Notes: generated from the letters alone by a model not told the origin. DNA of 64,000 nt from Histomonas meleagridis (GCA_020186115.1 WSYJ01000186.1:1161501-1225500); one strand, 5' to 3'; counted from the first letter of the stretch, positions 16,390-25,655 are shown. Numbers and translations are program-made.

Positions 16390-17577
16390 TTACCTCCTTG
16401 AGTCAATTGTGAACTCGTCCAAGATTGACCAAAATGAAACGTAGTTAAGAGCGCAAGTCCATGATATCAAATTTTCCACATCATTATCGTATACAACATG
16501 TTCTGTATCTTTTATCCTCTTTTTCTCCATGTCTTTTGTATAGACGTATCCAACAGGCCCACCATTAAGCTTCCTGATGACTATGTGAGGTGGTTCTTTC
16601 TTATTTGCAGGGAAAAATTGGGTATACGAACCGTCAAGTTCAACTTGGCCAATCAGCTCTGATACTGTTTCATCTTTGAAGTACTTAAGGTTGAAATGGT
16701 CAATGATGTAAAATCTTTTCGAAAATTTGCCTTTGAATACTCCACCAGTTTCTCTCTTTAAAATACCCGATTTATTGTAATTTGGCTCTTCTAATGAAAC
16801 AGAAAACCCGAAAAAGACTGGAATCGGGTTATCTTTCAACTCATAATAAATTTTCTCTTTATATCCATCAGGGAGTTTGACACCTTTTATGAAGGAAAGG
16901 AACTCAGCCATTGGCAATACTTTTGTTTTCCGATAGAATATGGAGAAAACAATGCAAGCAACAGTAATTTGTGCAATATCTTTTCGGGAGATAACAAGAT
17001 ATGGATTAGCAGTAGAGTAAACATCAGCAAACGAATCAAACAATACTGCAAGATGTTTTTGATTGATTGGAAATGCAATTCGTGATAATAATAATCGAGC
17101 AGCTTTTGGAATTGACATATATTCAATGTTAACAGAATCAAAATAATAATATAATAATGTGTGAGAAGTGCTTGGGCTTGAGAAAACATAATGAGCTAGA
17201 GCCCTTGGATAAATACCTGGACAATGCATTAAAAAAGGACCAAGGTTACTTTCTTCTTTAAGCTGCTTCATAGTTTCTTGTATTTCTGTGATTGCTGTTG
17301 CTGGTGATTGATTAAATTTTTTAGCAAAATCTGGTGGATAATCAAATCTTTTTAGTGCATAAGGATAATCAATTTCTTGAAATTCAGGAGCTCCCCCTAT
17401 CCAAGTTGTTGTCTGTGGATCTTCATTATTGTATTTTTGGGATAATGACGCAACGTTTTGAATTCCCATTTCTTCAATAGCTTCTTGTGAAGGAGCTCCT
17501 GAAGTAGCTTGATCAATGGGAGATTGGTTTGGAGGAGAACTTAATGTTTCAAACACATTTTCGCTGCTGAGTGACAT
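16390..17577 (-). CDS. Sec7-like plus PH domain protein, catalytic Glu absent
   Basis: 395 residues from the ATG at 17575-17577; an in-frame TTG lies 16 codons further up, but the ATG is preferred. After a Ser/Pro/Gln-rich N-terminus, residues about 140-260 resemble a Sec7 domain (ARF guanine-nucleotide exchange), including the helix ending in ANPYL and the final IYYELKDNPIP. Residues about 270-384 look like a PH domain (GILKRETGG, KRFYIID, a C-terminal helix with Trp). In active Sec7 domains the loop reads F-R-L-P-G-E; here the matching stretch is A-F-P-I-N-Q (about 168-173), so the catalytic Glu is missing. I infer a membrane-bound, possibly non-exchanging cytohesin-like protein. It converges on the satellite. 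Confidence 0.6.
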   Translation of the reverse strand: MSLSSENVFETLSSPPNQSPIDQATSGAPSQEAIEEMGIQNVASLSQKYNNEDPQTTTWIGGAPEFQEIDYPYALKRFDYPPDFAKKFNQSPATAITEIQETMKQLKEESNLGPFLMHCPGIYPRALAHYVFSSPSTSHTLLYYYFDSVNIEYMSIPKAARLLLSRIAFPINQKHLAVLFDSFADVYSTANPYLVISRKDIAQITVACIVFSIFYRKTKVLPMAEFLSFIKGVKLPDGYKEKIYYELKDNPIPVFFGFSVSLEEPNYNKSGILKRETGGVFKGKFSKRFYIIDHFNLKYFKDETVSELIGQVELDGSYTQFFPANKKEPPHIVIRKLNGGPVGYVYTKDMEKKRIKDTEHVVYDNDVENLISWTCALNYVSFWSILDEFTIDSRR

Positions 17578-18177
17578 TTTGAATTTCTCAGCTGATTTGT
17601 ACAATAAACGGTCATAAGAATTCAATAACCGATAGAACGATAACCGTTTTGATCGAATAAAAATATTTCATAATAAAAATGATATAAAATTAAATTTCCA
17701 ATGAATTTTTTTTCTAAAAATGAAGGGAGTAGAATATTTAAAAATTTATTTGGGAAAATTAATTCATCAAATAAAATATGATATAAAACAATTTTGAATG
17801 ATATCATAAATTTATAAAATTGTAAAATATTCAATTGTTCTGAATCGTAGTACCTCACTTGAAGATAAAAGTCGTGGTGCAGAAACGATCACTTTCAGAT
17901 CAATCGCTGCGAAATACCTATACTGAATAAACCAAACAATTAAACATGCGCTTTGTCTTTGTCGCTTTTAAAAACTCGATTCGTTCAAAATATTTTTTTC
18001 TGAAAAGAATAATATAAATAAAGGATGAAAGATTTTTCAAAAAAATATCATTCGTTTTCGTTTTATTTTAAGGAAAATGTTTGTTAGAACTAATAAATGC
18101 CAACAAAAAAAAATGAATAAAAATTTAATTCTTTATATATTTTTTACTAAAATAAACCAATAAATCAATAATATATT
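17578..18177. other. intergenic, upstream of the Sec7-like gene
   Basis: AT-rich spacer between the Sec7-like gene (start at 17577, minus strand) and the stop of the next minus-strand gene. A slightly GC-richer patch at about 17845-17990 can be read on the plus strand as some 40 codons without an ATG. I cannot assign it and see no RNA gene. Confidence 0.4.
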
Positions 18178-19311
18178 TTAATGTTTCTTTTGCTTCTTTT
18201 CTTTTTTCGCTATTCTTGTGTCTTCTATTTCTCTATTCATATCCATAAAGAACATTATCACTGCCACAACCACAATCACTATTATCATTCCTACAACATA
18301 ATATACCTTTGAGTACAACGCAAATGATATTTCAGCCGAAATCTTTATCCGCTTCAAAATTGGAATGTTTTTCCATTCTTCTTCGAATTGGCTCATTAGA
18401 TTTGTTATTTGATCTTCATCGTTATCATCAATTTCGAAGCGAACTGATTTAAATTTATTAAAATCAACAACAGCAAAACAACTCGACGTGTTTTGACATA
18501 TGGAACGTGCTAAAACGGGATCATTGATGTTGTTTACATGTACAAATGGATACTTAGCTTCATATTCCAAAAAATGTTTTCGCGTATTGGAATCAACAGT
18601 AGGGCCTACATAGGTTATTGATGGTGTAATTGGTGGTAATGGGCTATCCCATGGATGTTGCTCATGTAAATAGATAAAAGTTATGAGATTTTGTAATGTG
18701 AAATCATTTCGAAATGAAGTGAATTTAAGATTGGGAGATATGTAAACAAAAGAAGTAAGGGGATAATGTGAAAAGGTTTCGTATAGAGACATTTCAGTAA
18801 TGAGACCAAATTTGATATCATGATGAATGAAATTTTGAGAGAGCTCACGAAGAATTGGAAGCTTAATTTCAAGATCACCGGCATTTGCTCGAGCTACAAG
18901 ACAAAAAAGTGGTGTGCGAGATGAAAATGATTTGACTTCTTCAAGGGTATTTAATTCATGATAACCTTGGCATTTGACATCTTCAGAGAGTTGACGAATT
19001 GAATCGATTGTCATAGGACGCTTCGATTGAAGGATATTCTTATGTGGTGGAAATGAAATATGAACTTTACCAGGTTTAAGCTTCAATTTCGAACATAAAG
19101 TTGGTGATTTATCGCAATTTACTAAGGCAATTACAAAATCTGTAGAATCAGATGATTCATTACAAAATTGGTTGAAAATTGAAAATTCTTCAGATTGGTA
19201 ATTATAATAAGGGAAAATAATATGTGGAAGATTATATGATGTATTTGTTGAATTAAATAGATGCCTATCAAATTTTTCAGCAATGAAACAAACAGAAAAG
19301 AGGAAAAACAT
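18178..19311 (-). CDS. thioredoxin-fold-like single-pass ER membrane protein
   Basis: 377 residues, ATG at 19309-19311. A short hydrophobic N-terminus (MFFLFSVCFIA) looks like a signal peptide. Residues about 55-95 (FVIALVNCDKSPTLC...) follow the beta-alpha pattern of a PDI/thioredoxin domain, but no CxxC redox motif is present, so it is probably not an oxidoreductase; further thioredoxin-like folds may follow. One transmembrane segment lies at about 336-355 (VVGMIIVIVVVAVIMFF). The short basic tail ends ...KQKKH, with Lys at -3 and -5 as in K(X)KXX ER-retrieval signals. I infer a type I ER membrane protein of the PDI-like class, perhaps a chaperone-like or scaffold member. Confidence 0.6.
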   Translation of the reverse strand: MFFLFSVCFIAEKFDRHLFNSTNTSYNLPHIIFPYYNYQSEEFSIFNQFCNESSDSTDFVIALVNCDKSPTLCSKLKLKPGKVHISFPPHKNILQSKRPMTIDSIRQLSEDVKCQGYHELNTLEEVKSFSSRTPLFCLVARANAGDLEIKLPILRELSQNFIHHDIKFGLITEMSLYETFSHYPLTSFVYISPNLKFTSFRNDFTLQNLITFIYLHEQHPWDSPLPPITPSITYVGPTVDSNTRKHFLEYEAKYPFVHVNNINDPVLARSICQNTSSCFAVVDFNKFKSVRFEIDDNDEDQITNLMSQFEEEWKNIPILKRIKISAEISFALYSKVYYVVGMIIVIVVVAVIMFFMDMNREIEDTRIAKKEKKQKKH

Positions 19312-19578
19312 CTTTTGCTTCCTATCGGACCATCATGACTCAAATAATTGACTGACTATGTGAAAAATAATCTGTTTCACGCCGATACATTTTCACTTAG
19401 TAATTAATTACTGAAAGATATCTTCTTTAGGAATACATTAAAAATTATTTCAAAGACATTAAAAAGAAACGCCATAATTCTATTTTAAACAAGGGAAAAG
19501 ATAATGTTAAATTGAATAAATATTTTTCATCTTTAGAAAATATTATTTATTATTAAAAAACATCAAGATAGTATTATT

Positions 19579-20352
19579 TTATTCACCAATTTCAATTGTT
19601 GGTGTACTTACATCTATTGTTGGAATTACTGTATGTATAAATTTAAGGAACAAGAAAAAATATAAAGGCGCACAGAACTTTTCGGGGTTCTCTAGCCTTT
19701 CTATAAAGTCCATCATCACAGTGGCGTGGTGGCATGGATGAATTGATAAGCATTTCATATCATAAAAAGGATGCTTCTCAAGAGTAACGGTCTTTTCAGC
19801 ATGTTCTGCACTTATGTCTTGGTACATTTCTTCCAAAGTAAGCTGCTGGCCAATGGAATCAACGCCAAACATGTAAATATGTGGAACACTGTAATATTTA
19901 TCGTATACTATAGATATGTCATAAGTCCGGAAATCAACTGTTGGTTCAACAATAGGCTCTTCTTGTTCGATGGAATCAATATCAATCTCATCGAGATCGA
20001 TAACTTGATCATCATCTTCAAGATCAACTTCCTTGGCTGGTTCACCACATTGAATCCATCCTTCTGGAAGATCAGTTTCAAAAGTAGTTAGTTTGTTGAA
20101 ATCTGTAGCACGTAATTGAGAAATAATTCTTCTATTAATTAAAAATTGTTTATCTTTGGGAAGATAGTCTACACATTTTGATGACTCAGCTGAAGACCAA
20201 GACCAATTTGGACAAACTGAAATTAATGAATCTCCTGCAATAACAAATTCTTCAGGGGTTATTTTGCCATCCTTGAGAAGCGTTGAAGAGTGTTGAACCT
20301 TCAGATAAGGAGTTACAATGTTCATGAATTTTTCGTATAATGCGTGTTTCAT
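19579..20352 (-). CDS. ATG3: Atg3, autophagy E2-like conjugating enzyme
   Basis: 257 residues from ATG 20350-20352. Atg3 takes activated Atg8 from Atg7 and transfers it to phosphatidylethanolamine on the growing autophagosome. The N-terminus (about 1-20, MKHALYEKFMNIVTPYLK) matches the membrane-binding helix region. GWIQCGEP at about 98-105 matches the conserved GW segment. The central acidic linker (about 109-136) is the flexible Atg7-binding region. The active-site motif HPCHHA places the catalytic Cys at 207, and the C-terminus (FFLFLKFIHTVIPTID) is characteristic. It is somewhat shorter than yeast or human Atg3, mainly in the flexible linker. It is transcribed divergently from the L35 gene across a gap of only 113 bases. 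Confidence 0.95.
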   Translation of the reverse strand: MKHALYEKFMNIVTPYLKVQHSSTLLKDGKITPEEFVIAGDSLISVCPNWSWSSAESSKCVDYLPKDKQFLINRRIISQLRATDFNKLTTFETDLPEGWIQCGEPAKEVDLEDDDQVIDLDEIDIDSIEQEEPIVEPTVDFRTYDISIVYDKYYSVPHIYMFGVDSIGQQLTLEEMYQDISAEHAEKTVTLEKHPFYDMKCLSIHPCHHATVMMDFIERLENPEKFCAPLYFFLFLKFIHTVIPTIDVSTPTIEIGE

Positions 20353-20465
20353 TTAGGTTGCAACGTTTTAAATTAGGTAAATAATGCCGATTCATATAAA
20401 CTTGTCAAATTAACCGCCGCGGGCACCCCCAAAAATTAAAAGTGACAATTGGTCGGCCTTTAAAA
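20353..20465. promoter_or_regulatory. short divergent promoter, ATG3 / RPL35
   Basis: 113 bases between the two divergent ATGs must hold both promoters. The region contains a GC block, CCGCCGCGGGCACCCCC, at about 20414-20430 and TTAAAAGTGACAATTGG just after it. A related GGGGCACCCC stands upstream of the kelch gene at 62351. TCATA at about 20387-20391 and TCACT on the opposite strand (20441-20445) fit the trichomonad initiator pattern TCA-Py-W, but neither lies close to its ATG, so initiator assignment is weak. Confidence 0.5.
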
Positions 20466-20837
20466 ATGGGACATCTTAAAGCTCACGAACTGATCCAAAA
20501 ATCACGTGCTGATCTTCTTGAAGAGCTCGCCACTCTCGAGAAGAAGCTTTTTGAACTCCGTGGTCAAATAGCTACATCATCTTCCCGCCAAAAGCTTTCA
20601 GAAATCCTTAATGTTCGTCGTGATGTTGCTCGTGTTAAAACAGTCCTCATGGAACAACAACGCAAAGCACTTAACGAAAAATACCAAGGCAAGAAATTAA
20701 TACCAAAGGATATTCGTAAGAAGCAAGTAAAGGCTCAACGTAAAGTCCTTCCAGCTAAGTATGCAAACAAGCTTACCAAGAGAGCTGCTCGTCGTGCGAA
20801 GTATCTCAAACCAGTCAAATTTGCTCTTAAGGCCTAA
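20466..20837 (+). CDS. RPL35: 60S ribosomal protein L35 (uL29)
   Basis: 123 residues, the usual length for eukaryotic L35, starting at ATG 20466 (MGHLKAHEL). Signature stretches are LFELRGQIAT (about 33-42), the arginine-rich helix VRRDVARVKTV (about 54-64) and the basic tail KRAARRAKYLKPVKFALKA. It is a component of the large ribosomal subunit near the peptide exit tunnel. Its codons favour C-ending forms (CTC, CTT, CGT) more than neighbouring genes, consistent with high expression. An in-frame GTG eight codons upstream is not credible as the start. Confidence 0.97.
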   Translation: MGHLKAHELIQKSRADLLEELATLEKKLFELRGQIATSSSRQKLSEILNVRRDVARVKTVLMEQQRKALNEKYQGKKLIPKDIRKKQVKAQRKVLPAKYANKLTKRAARRAKYLKPVKFALKA

Positions 20838-20986
20838 GTAAAATTTTGGTTATAACACTCGTCATTCTTTAATGCACTTAATTTAAAAAGCATTGGAATT
20901 GGTTCCATATGTTGTTGTTTTGGTTTGTGAGACTTCTGGTGGAAAAAGTGACGCAATTACTGTACGTTTAGAAAACAAATTAAAAC

Positions 20987-22327
20987 TTGAATTCACCATC
21001 ACCTCCAAGTTCTAAATTCAATTCTTATTCACCACCAACGCCAACTACAGATTCATCTTCATTTACTCCTCTTATCACTAAGAGTATTTCATCCGATGGT
21101 TATCAATCACCTCCTTTATTTTCACAAAGGGAAAGATTTGTGTTCAAAAGAAAACTAGCACAATTAGAAACAGACATACAGTTTTTAAATCAGAAGTATT
21201 CATCATTAAAAGAAGAATCACAAATTCTCCAATCATCATTAATATCTGCTGGAGAACTTACTTTTCTTAAAGTATCTTCAGCAACTCAAATTACAGAGTC
21301 AAATTCCAAAAATATTATTTCTCTTACTAATGAATACAATGAAATTTTACATGAAAAACATAAACTTGAAGAAACATGTAAATCTTTTAATAATCAAATC
21401 CATGAAGAAACAATAAAACGGGATGAAATTCTTCGTGAATTAAAGACTATTACAGATACACTTAATATCATTTCTTCTTCATCTTTCAAATTTCCAATTT
21501 TAACAAATGAAAAACCTTTAACAAAAGTTCCCGAAATTTCATTTCTTAAAGAAAATCTTCAAAAAGCTCAAAATGAACTTCTTCAAGAAAACATGCGAAC
21601 ATCATCAGAGCGAATTATTCTTAATGCAGCGAATGCTATATCTAAACAACATGAAAGTGAATGTAATGTTCAAAGTTCCGAAGTTTCGATATTACGAAAT
21701 CAAATTCAAATATATCAAAGAACTTTATCTGATAGTGAATCACGAATACGAAAACTGGAAAATGCAATAAGTAAAGAAAAACAACAATTCCAAGAAAATC
21801 AAATGCAAATGTCAAACGCAGAACAACAATTAAATATTAGTAATCAAACGTCATACGAAAACTTCAAAAATAATTTAAATGAAATGAATAATAACATTGA
21901 AAATATTAAATCGCAAATTTATCATCAAAAAAAACTTTTCGAACGAACGAAATTAGAAATTAATGAGTTATCACAGATTGACTTTATTAAAGAAGAAAAT
22001 GAAGAAGAAGAAGTTGTTCCTGTAATAAGTAACGATTATGTACCTGAAGTACTTAAAACTACAAAAATTGGTTTGGAAAAAGAAATCGAAATGCTAAAGA
22101 AGCAAATGAATCAAATTAAATCATCAACAAAAAAGAAAGAAGCAAAAATAAAAAATAGAATAAAAGAATTATATCAGAAATATTTAACATGTAAAAAAAC
22201 TTTTGAACAAGAAAAACAAATTAGTCATGAAGAAAGTTACTCTTTGCCTATCGATAAGGATTTAAGAAAAGTTATTGAAAAAATAGATCTATCAATTAAT
22301 AGTCTTCAAAAGGAATTAGATATATAG
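20987..22327 (+). CDS. coiled-coil protein with no ATG at its apparent start
   Basis: About 446 codons. The N-terminus is Ser/Pro/Thr-rich (about 1-45), then almost entirely predicted coiled coil (about 50-440; heptads rich in Glu, Gln, Lys, Leu). There is no transmembrane segment and I recognise no family. The frame is open only from an in-frame TAA at 20981, and no ATG occurs in the first 200 codons. The natural start appears to be TTG at 20987, reading (M)NSPSPPSS, as if an ATG had mutated; non-AUG initiation or a sequence error are alternatives. Its last 65 codons are duplicated, inverted, at 50182-50379. The ankyrin gene downstream is 77 bases away on the same strand. Confidence 0.55.
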   Translation: MNSPSPPSSKFNSYSPPTPTTDSSSFTPLITKSISSDGYQSPPLFSQRERFVFKRKLAQLETDIQFLNQKYSSLKEESQILQSSLISAGELTFLKVSSATQITESNSKNIISLTNEYNEILHEKHKLEETCKSFNNQIHEETIKRDEILRELKTITDTLNIISSSSFKFPILTNEKPLTKVPEISFLKENLQKAQNELLQENMRTSSERIILNAANAISKQHESECNVQSSEVSILRNQIQIYQRTLSDSESRIRKLENAISKEKQQFQENQMQMSNAEQQLNISNQTSYENFKNNLNEMNNNIENIKSQIYHQKKLFERTKLEINELSQIDFIKEENEEEEVVPVISNDYVPEVLKTTKIGLEKEIEMLKKQMNQIKSSTKKKEAKIKNRIKELYQKYLTCKKTFEQEKQISHEESYSLPIDKDLRKVIEKIDLSINSLQKELDI

Positions 22328-22403
22328 TTTTTAATAAAATGTTATTTAATTTTATAATGAAATTTTATTTTTTTGTAAACCGTTTATTATTTAATTTATA
22401 AAA

Positions 22404-23729
22404 GTGTTGAAATCTTTAGAACAAATCGTGTTTAATTTAACTGATGAAAACTTTGATTCATTAATTCAACAAACAATACAATTATTTGAACTAAATTATG
22501 TATATTCATTCAATTTGATCATTTGTAGATTGGTTTACGTTGCATTTTTTTCACAAAAGAATCCAAATGATTTATATTTAAAATACTTAGAATCAATTCA
22601 AGCAAAAGAAGAAATGGCCAAAAATGAATACAAAATTATAAATATTTTTTCAAATTTTATGTTAAAAATGAGGACACAAGAATCATATTATTTGATTAAT
22701 AAAATGATTGAACGAAATTTAATCAAAGCAGATATTACTAAAAATATTAATTCTAAATATTTTGCACACTTTAAAAATGAAAAAGAAATTAAAAATCCGA
22801 AATTAATTTGGCATTTAAATCATAGAAATTATGATATAACAGAAAAAACATTTTTTTATAATTATGAAAAGCTTTTATATAATAATTTTGAACTTCATAA
22901 GAAATTAATTCAAGAAGGTGTTAATCCGAATGAAATTGCGAAAATAATTCGAAATGATGAAATTGAAGAACTTCAAGAAATATCAACAAAACCAAATTTT
23001 AATTTTAATCAAACAATTGAACCATCACTTTATGAAAAATGTTCATTTATTAATCAAAGAAATATTTCATTAATTGATTATGCAGCATTTTTTTCAGCAG
23101 TTAAATGTTTTAAATTTTTATTAATGAATGAAGCAAAAGTAACTAATACAGGAAAATATGCAATTGCAGGTGAAAATGAAGAAATTATTCATTTATGCGA
23201 GCAAAATCATTCATCATTTGAAGGTGCATATAAAACAGCAATTGAATTCCATCGAAATAATATCTTTAAATATCTTTATGAAAATCATTTAGGAAACTTT
23301 AAAATTAATAAATTGGGATGTTTTTGTATTAAGAGTGCAAATTATGAAATTATTTCATTTTTGGAAAAAAATGGAATGACAATTAATGATGATATTATAT
23401 ATGAAGCGATAGGAACTGGAAATTTATATCTTGCAAAACATTTTCTTCAAAATAATCAAATTCCAAAATATATCTTGAAATCATCCGTTGAATCAAGAAA
23501 TATTGAACTTATCAAATATATTATTGAGCAAGGAATTGATATCAATGTTAAAGATATTTATTTATTTTATTTGATATTTCAAAACAATATTAGGAAAATA
23601 TTTAAATTTTTCTATACAGCACTAATGAAAGCATCTTTAGAAGTTTATATAGAAATTATCAAATTACTTGAGCAAAAAAGAATTATCATTGAATTGTTAT
23701 TTCAAACACATAACTTCTGTTTTAATTAG
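22404..23729 (+). CDS. DUF3447/ankyrin protein, start codon lost (locus A1)
   Basis: About 441 open codons. The family pattern is clear: an N-terminal helical region, then NPNEIAKIIRNDEIEELQEI, the block LIDYAAFFSAVKCFKFLLMN, GKYAIAGENEEIIHLCEQNHSSFE and TAIEFHRN, which I recognise as the DUF3447 region of trichomonad ankyrin proteins, followed by ankyrin-like repeats. The duplicate at 48294-50111 has ATG-AAA-GTG-TTG at the start; here the same site reads ATA-AAA-GTG-TTG (22398), so the ATG is lost and the listed start is a GTG. The first in-frame ATG is codon 71 (22614). Near the 3' end a spacer of about 50 nt is read through in frame before a last, divergent ankyrin unit (TALMKAS). Function unknown; such proteins are presumed protein-interaction scaffolds. 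Confidence 0.6.
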   Translation: MLKSLEQIVFNLTDENFDSLIQQTIQLFELNYVYSFNLIICRLVYVAFFSQKNPNDLYLKYLESIQAKEEMAKNEYKIINIFSNFMLKMRTQESYYLINKMIERNLIKADITKNINSKYFAHFKNEKEIKNPKLIWHLNHRNYDITEKTFFYNYEKLLYNNFELHKKLIQEGVNPNEIAKIIRNDEIEELQEISTKPNFNFNQTIEPSLYEKCSFINQRNISLIDYAAFFSAVKCFKFLLMNEAKVTNTGKYAIAGENEEIIHLCEQNHSSFEGAYKTAIEFHRNNIFKYLYENHLGNFKINKLGCFCIKSANYEIISFLEKNGMTINDDIIYEAIGTGNLYLAKHFLQNNQIPKYILKSSVESRNIELIKYIIEQGIDINVKDIYLFYLIFQNNIRKIFKFFYTALMKASLEVYIEIIKLLEQKRIIIELLFQTHNFCFN

Positions 23730-23772
23730 ATCATGATATAATATGAAAAAGGTTTAATATATTTATGTTTAT

Positions 23773-24663
23773 TTAAATAACGCTATCAATAATATTAACA
23801 GACAAATGTGGAACATTTTCGATGTCTTCTTTTTCCTTCTTTTTATTTCTATATAATACAAACACAATGACAAGTGCAACAATTATAATGACCACAAATG
23901 GAACGCCGATGTAAACAAAATACATTAACTTATCAAATTCATTAAATTTTGTATATCCATCGCATTTATCTTTCAAATCATTATCAACCTCAATATTAAT
24001 ACCTAACCATAACTCATCATTGCAAAGATTAACGTCACTGCAATTGTTTTGATAATTTTCATAATCATCTTCATTAGGTAAACAAATACTTAAATTTTTA
24101 TTTTGAAAGATATTGTTATCAAATTTTATAGGTGGTGTTGATGCTAAAACAATAACTTGTATGTTGTTACAATTATAAAATATATTCGTGGAATTAATTG
24201 ATACTGTTTTTAGGCTGGGAAGAGATACATATTCCAAATTAGTACAATTATAGAAATGATTATCACCTTCAAAATAATTCACATCTTCAAGAAATGCTGT
24301 ACGTAATGAAATGCAATCTCTAAAACATGATGAAGGTAATGTCGTTAATGAATTTAATAAAATGTTTACAAGTTTAATGCATCCTAAAAACGCATTATCT
24401 CCAATACGTATAATATGATTTATGTTAACTCTTTCAAGTGATATACAATGTTCGAATGTGTTTGTTCCTTGAATACGCATTAAATTTTCCATAGTTATTG
24501 TTTTTAATGATAAACAATGTGAAAATTCAATACAATCCAAACAGATGCGTGATACTGTTTCTGATTCTAAATGAAATGTATCCCAAACATAACTTAGAAA
24601 TGAACGAAATGAATCAAAAAATAAAAGAACCTGAAATGTCAAATTAAGAAATAATAGAATCAT
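23773..24663 (-). pseudogene. BspA-like surface protein, C-terminal fragment
   Basis: From 24530 down to the stop this is a near-identical copy of the last 250 codons of the full BspA-like gene (52862-53620): LRR_5-type repeats (FEHCISLERVNI, AFLGCIKL), a transmembrane segment (VPFVVIIIVALVIVFVLY) and a basic tail ending IIDSVI. The first 45 codons (24531-24663) have no match in the full gene and lie antisense to a decayed coiled-coil gene, so the ATG at 24661-24663 is probably accidental even though its product starts with a hydrophobic stretch. I read it as a 5'-truncated copy; a short chimeric surface protein is the alternative. Confidence 0.7.
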
Positions 24664-24721
24664 TATGTGATACCCAACAATGCAGTAGATCGATCACTGA
24701 AAGAAACAATATCAAGTAACA

Positions 24722-25655
24722 ATGAAATCAAAATATGAAAAATTAATAAATGAAATCGAAACAAAACAAAAACAGAAGAAAACACATGAAAACTAAATCG
24801 AAGAAGTTATAACATTACGAAAATCACGCGAAGAAATGATATAACAACTTCTATTAAAAATCGAATATAAAATCAAAGAGAAAAAGTAATGAAAACAGCA
24901 AAAGAGCAGAAACAAGAAATAAATTCTCTTAAAGAAAAACTGGAACAAGCAGAACAACATGAAAAAGAACAACGCCGAAAAATGCAACTTCAAACATTAA
25001 AATTTAATGTGCAGAAAGAATATATCAAAAATAAAGAACGCATTGAAGAACATAAAAACAAGAATTAGAAGTTAATAAAATTAAACAAAAAACAGAAAGC
25101 ACAAGAATAAAATTTCATGATGCAGAACATTTCTCAGAAGAAATTAAATAAAAAAGAATTAAACCCAAAAAATAATGCAAAATTAGCTGTAAAGAATTAC
25201 AAAGAAAGCATAACGAAGTTATGCGAACAAAGAAAATTGTTGCTGAAAAAAAGCGGCAATAATTAAAATAAAATAAATATCGTAATGATTCGCGCGGAAA
25301 GAAAAATGAAAATTCAACAACAAAATAAAATAACAACTGTTGAAATGCCAACAAAATAATGAAATAAAATTAGTAAAATACATTGATTTTTTTTTCTTTT
25401 TAAATTCCAAATCCTTCAACAGATGCATTCGAGTTATCACCAATAAGTTCAATGAATGCAAAAGATGACGAAGAAATCAACGAGTCAAAATCTAAATTGG
25501 ATGAAATAAAAAATTCATTATATATATTTAAACAGATTAAAACAAAAAACAGAAAAATAAGAACTAAAAAAAAAAAATAAAAATTAAAAAAAAGCATTTC
25601 AAATTGAAAAAGGAAATGAATCAAATGAAAGAAGACATAAACAAAATGAGACATA
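24722..25655 (+). pseudogene. decayed coiled-coil gene
   Basis: No long ORF survives, but successive plus-strand frames carry coiled-coil-like protein broken by stops: from ATG 24722 (KYEKLINEIETKQKQKKTHE, then stop), from 24889 (EINSLKEKLEQAEQHEKEQR... 59 codons, then TAG), then shorter pieces including NAKDDEEINESKSKLDEIKN near 25455. Coding-like sense may also extend left to about 24531, antisense to the BspA fragment. The minus-strand ORFs of 66-84 codons here are rich in Phe, Leu and Tyr and are shadows of the A-rich sense strand. Parent gene not identified. Confidence 0.55.

Noticed and set aside
16887-17189. 100-codon minus-strand ORF
   Set aside because: Overlaps the Sec7-like gene in another frame; Ile/Leu-rich shadow.
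17622-17858. 78-codon minus-strand ORF upstream of the Sec7-like gene
   Set aside because: Phe/Ile/Leu/Tyr-rich composition typical of random AT-rich DNA; no motif.
24793-25654. several minus-strand ORFs of 66-84 codons
   Set aside because: All Phe/Leu/Tyr-rich; they are the antisense of A-rich decayed coiled-coil sequence on the plus strand.
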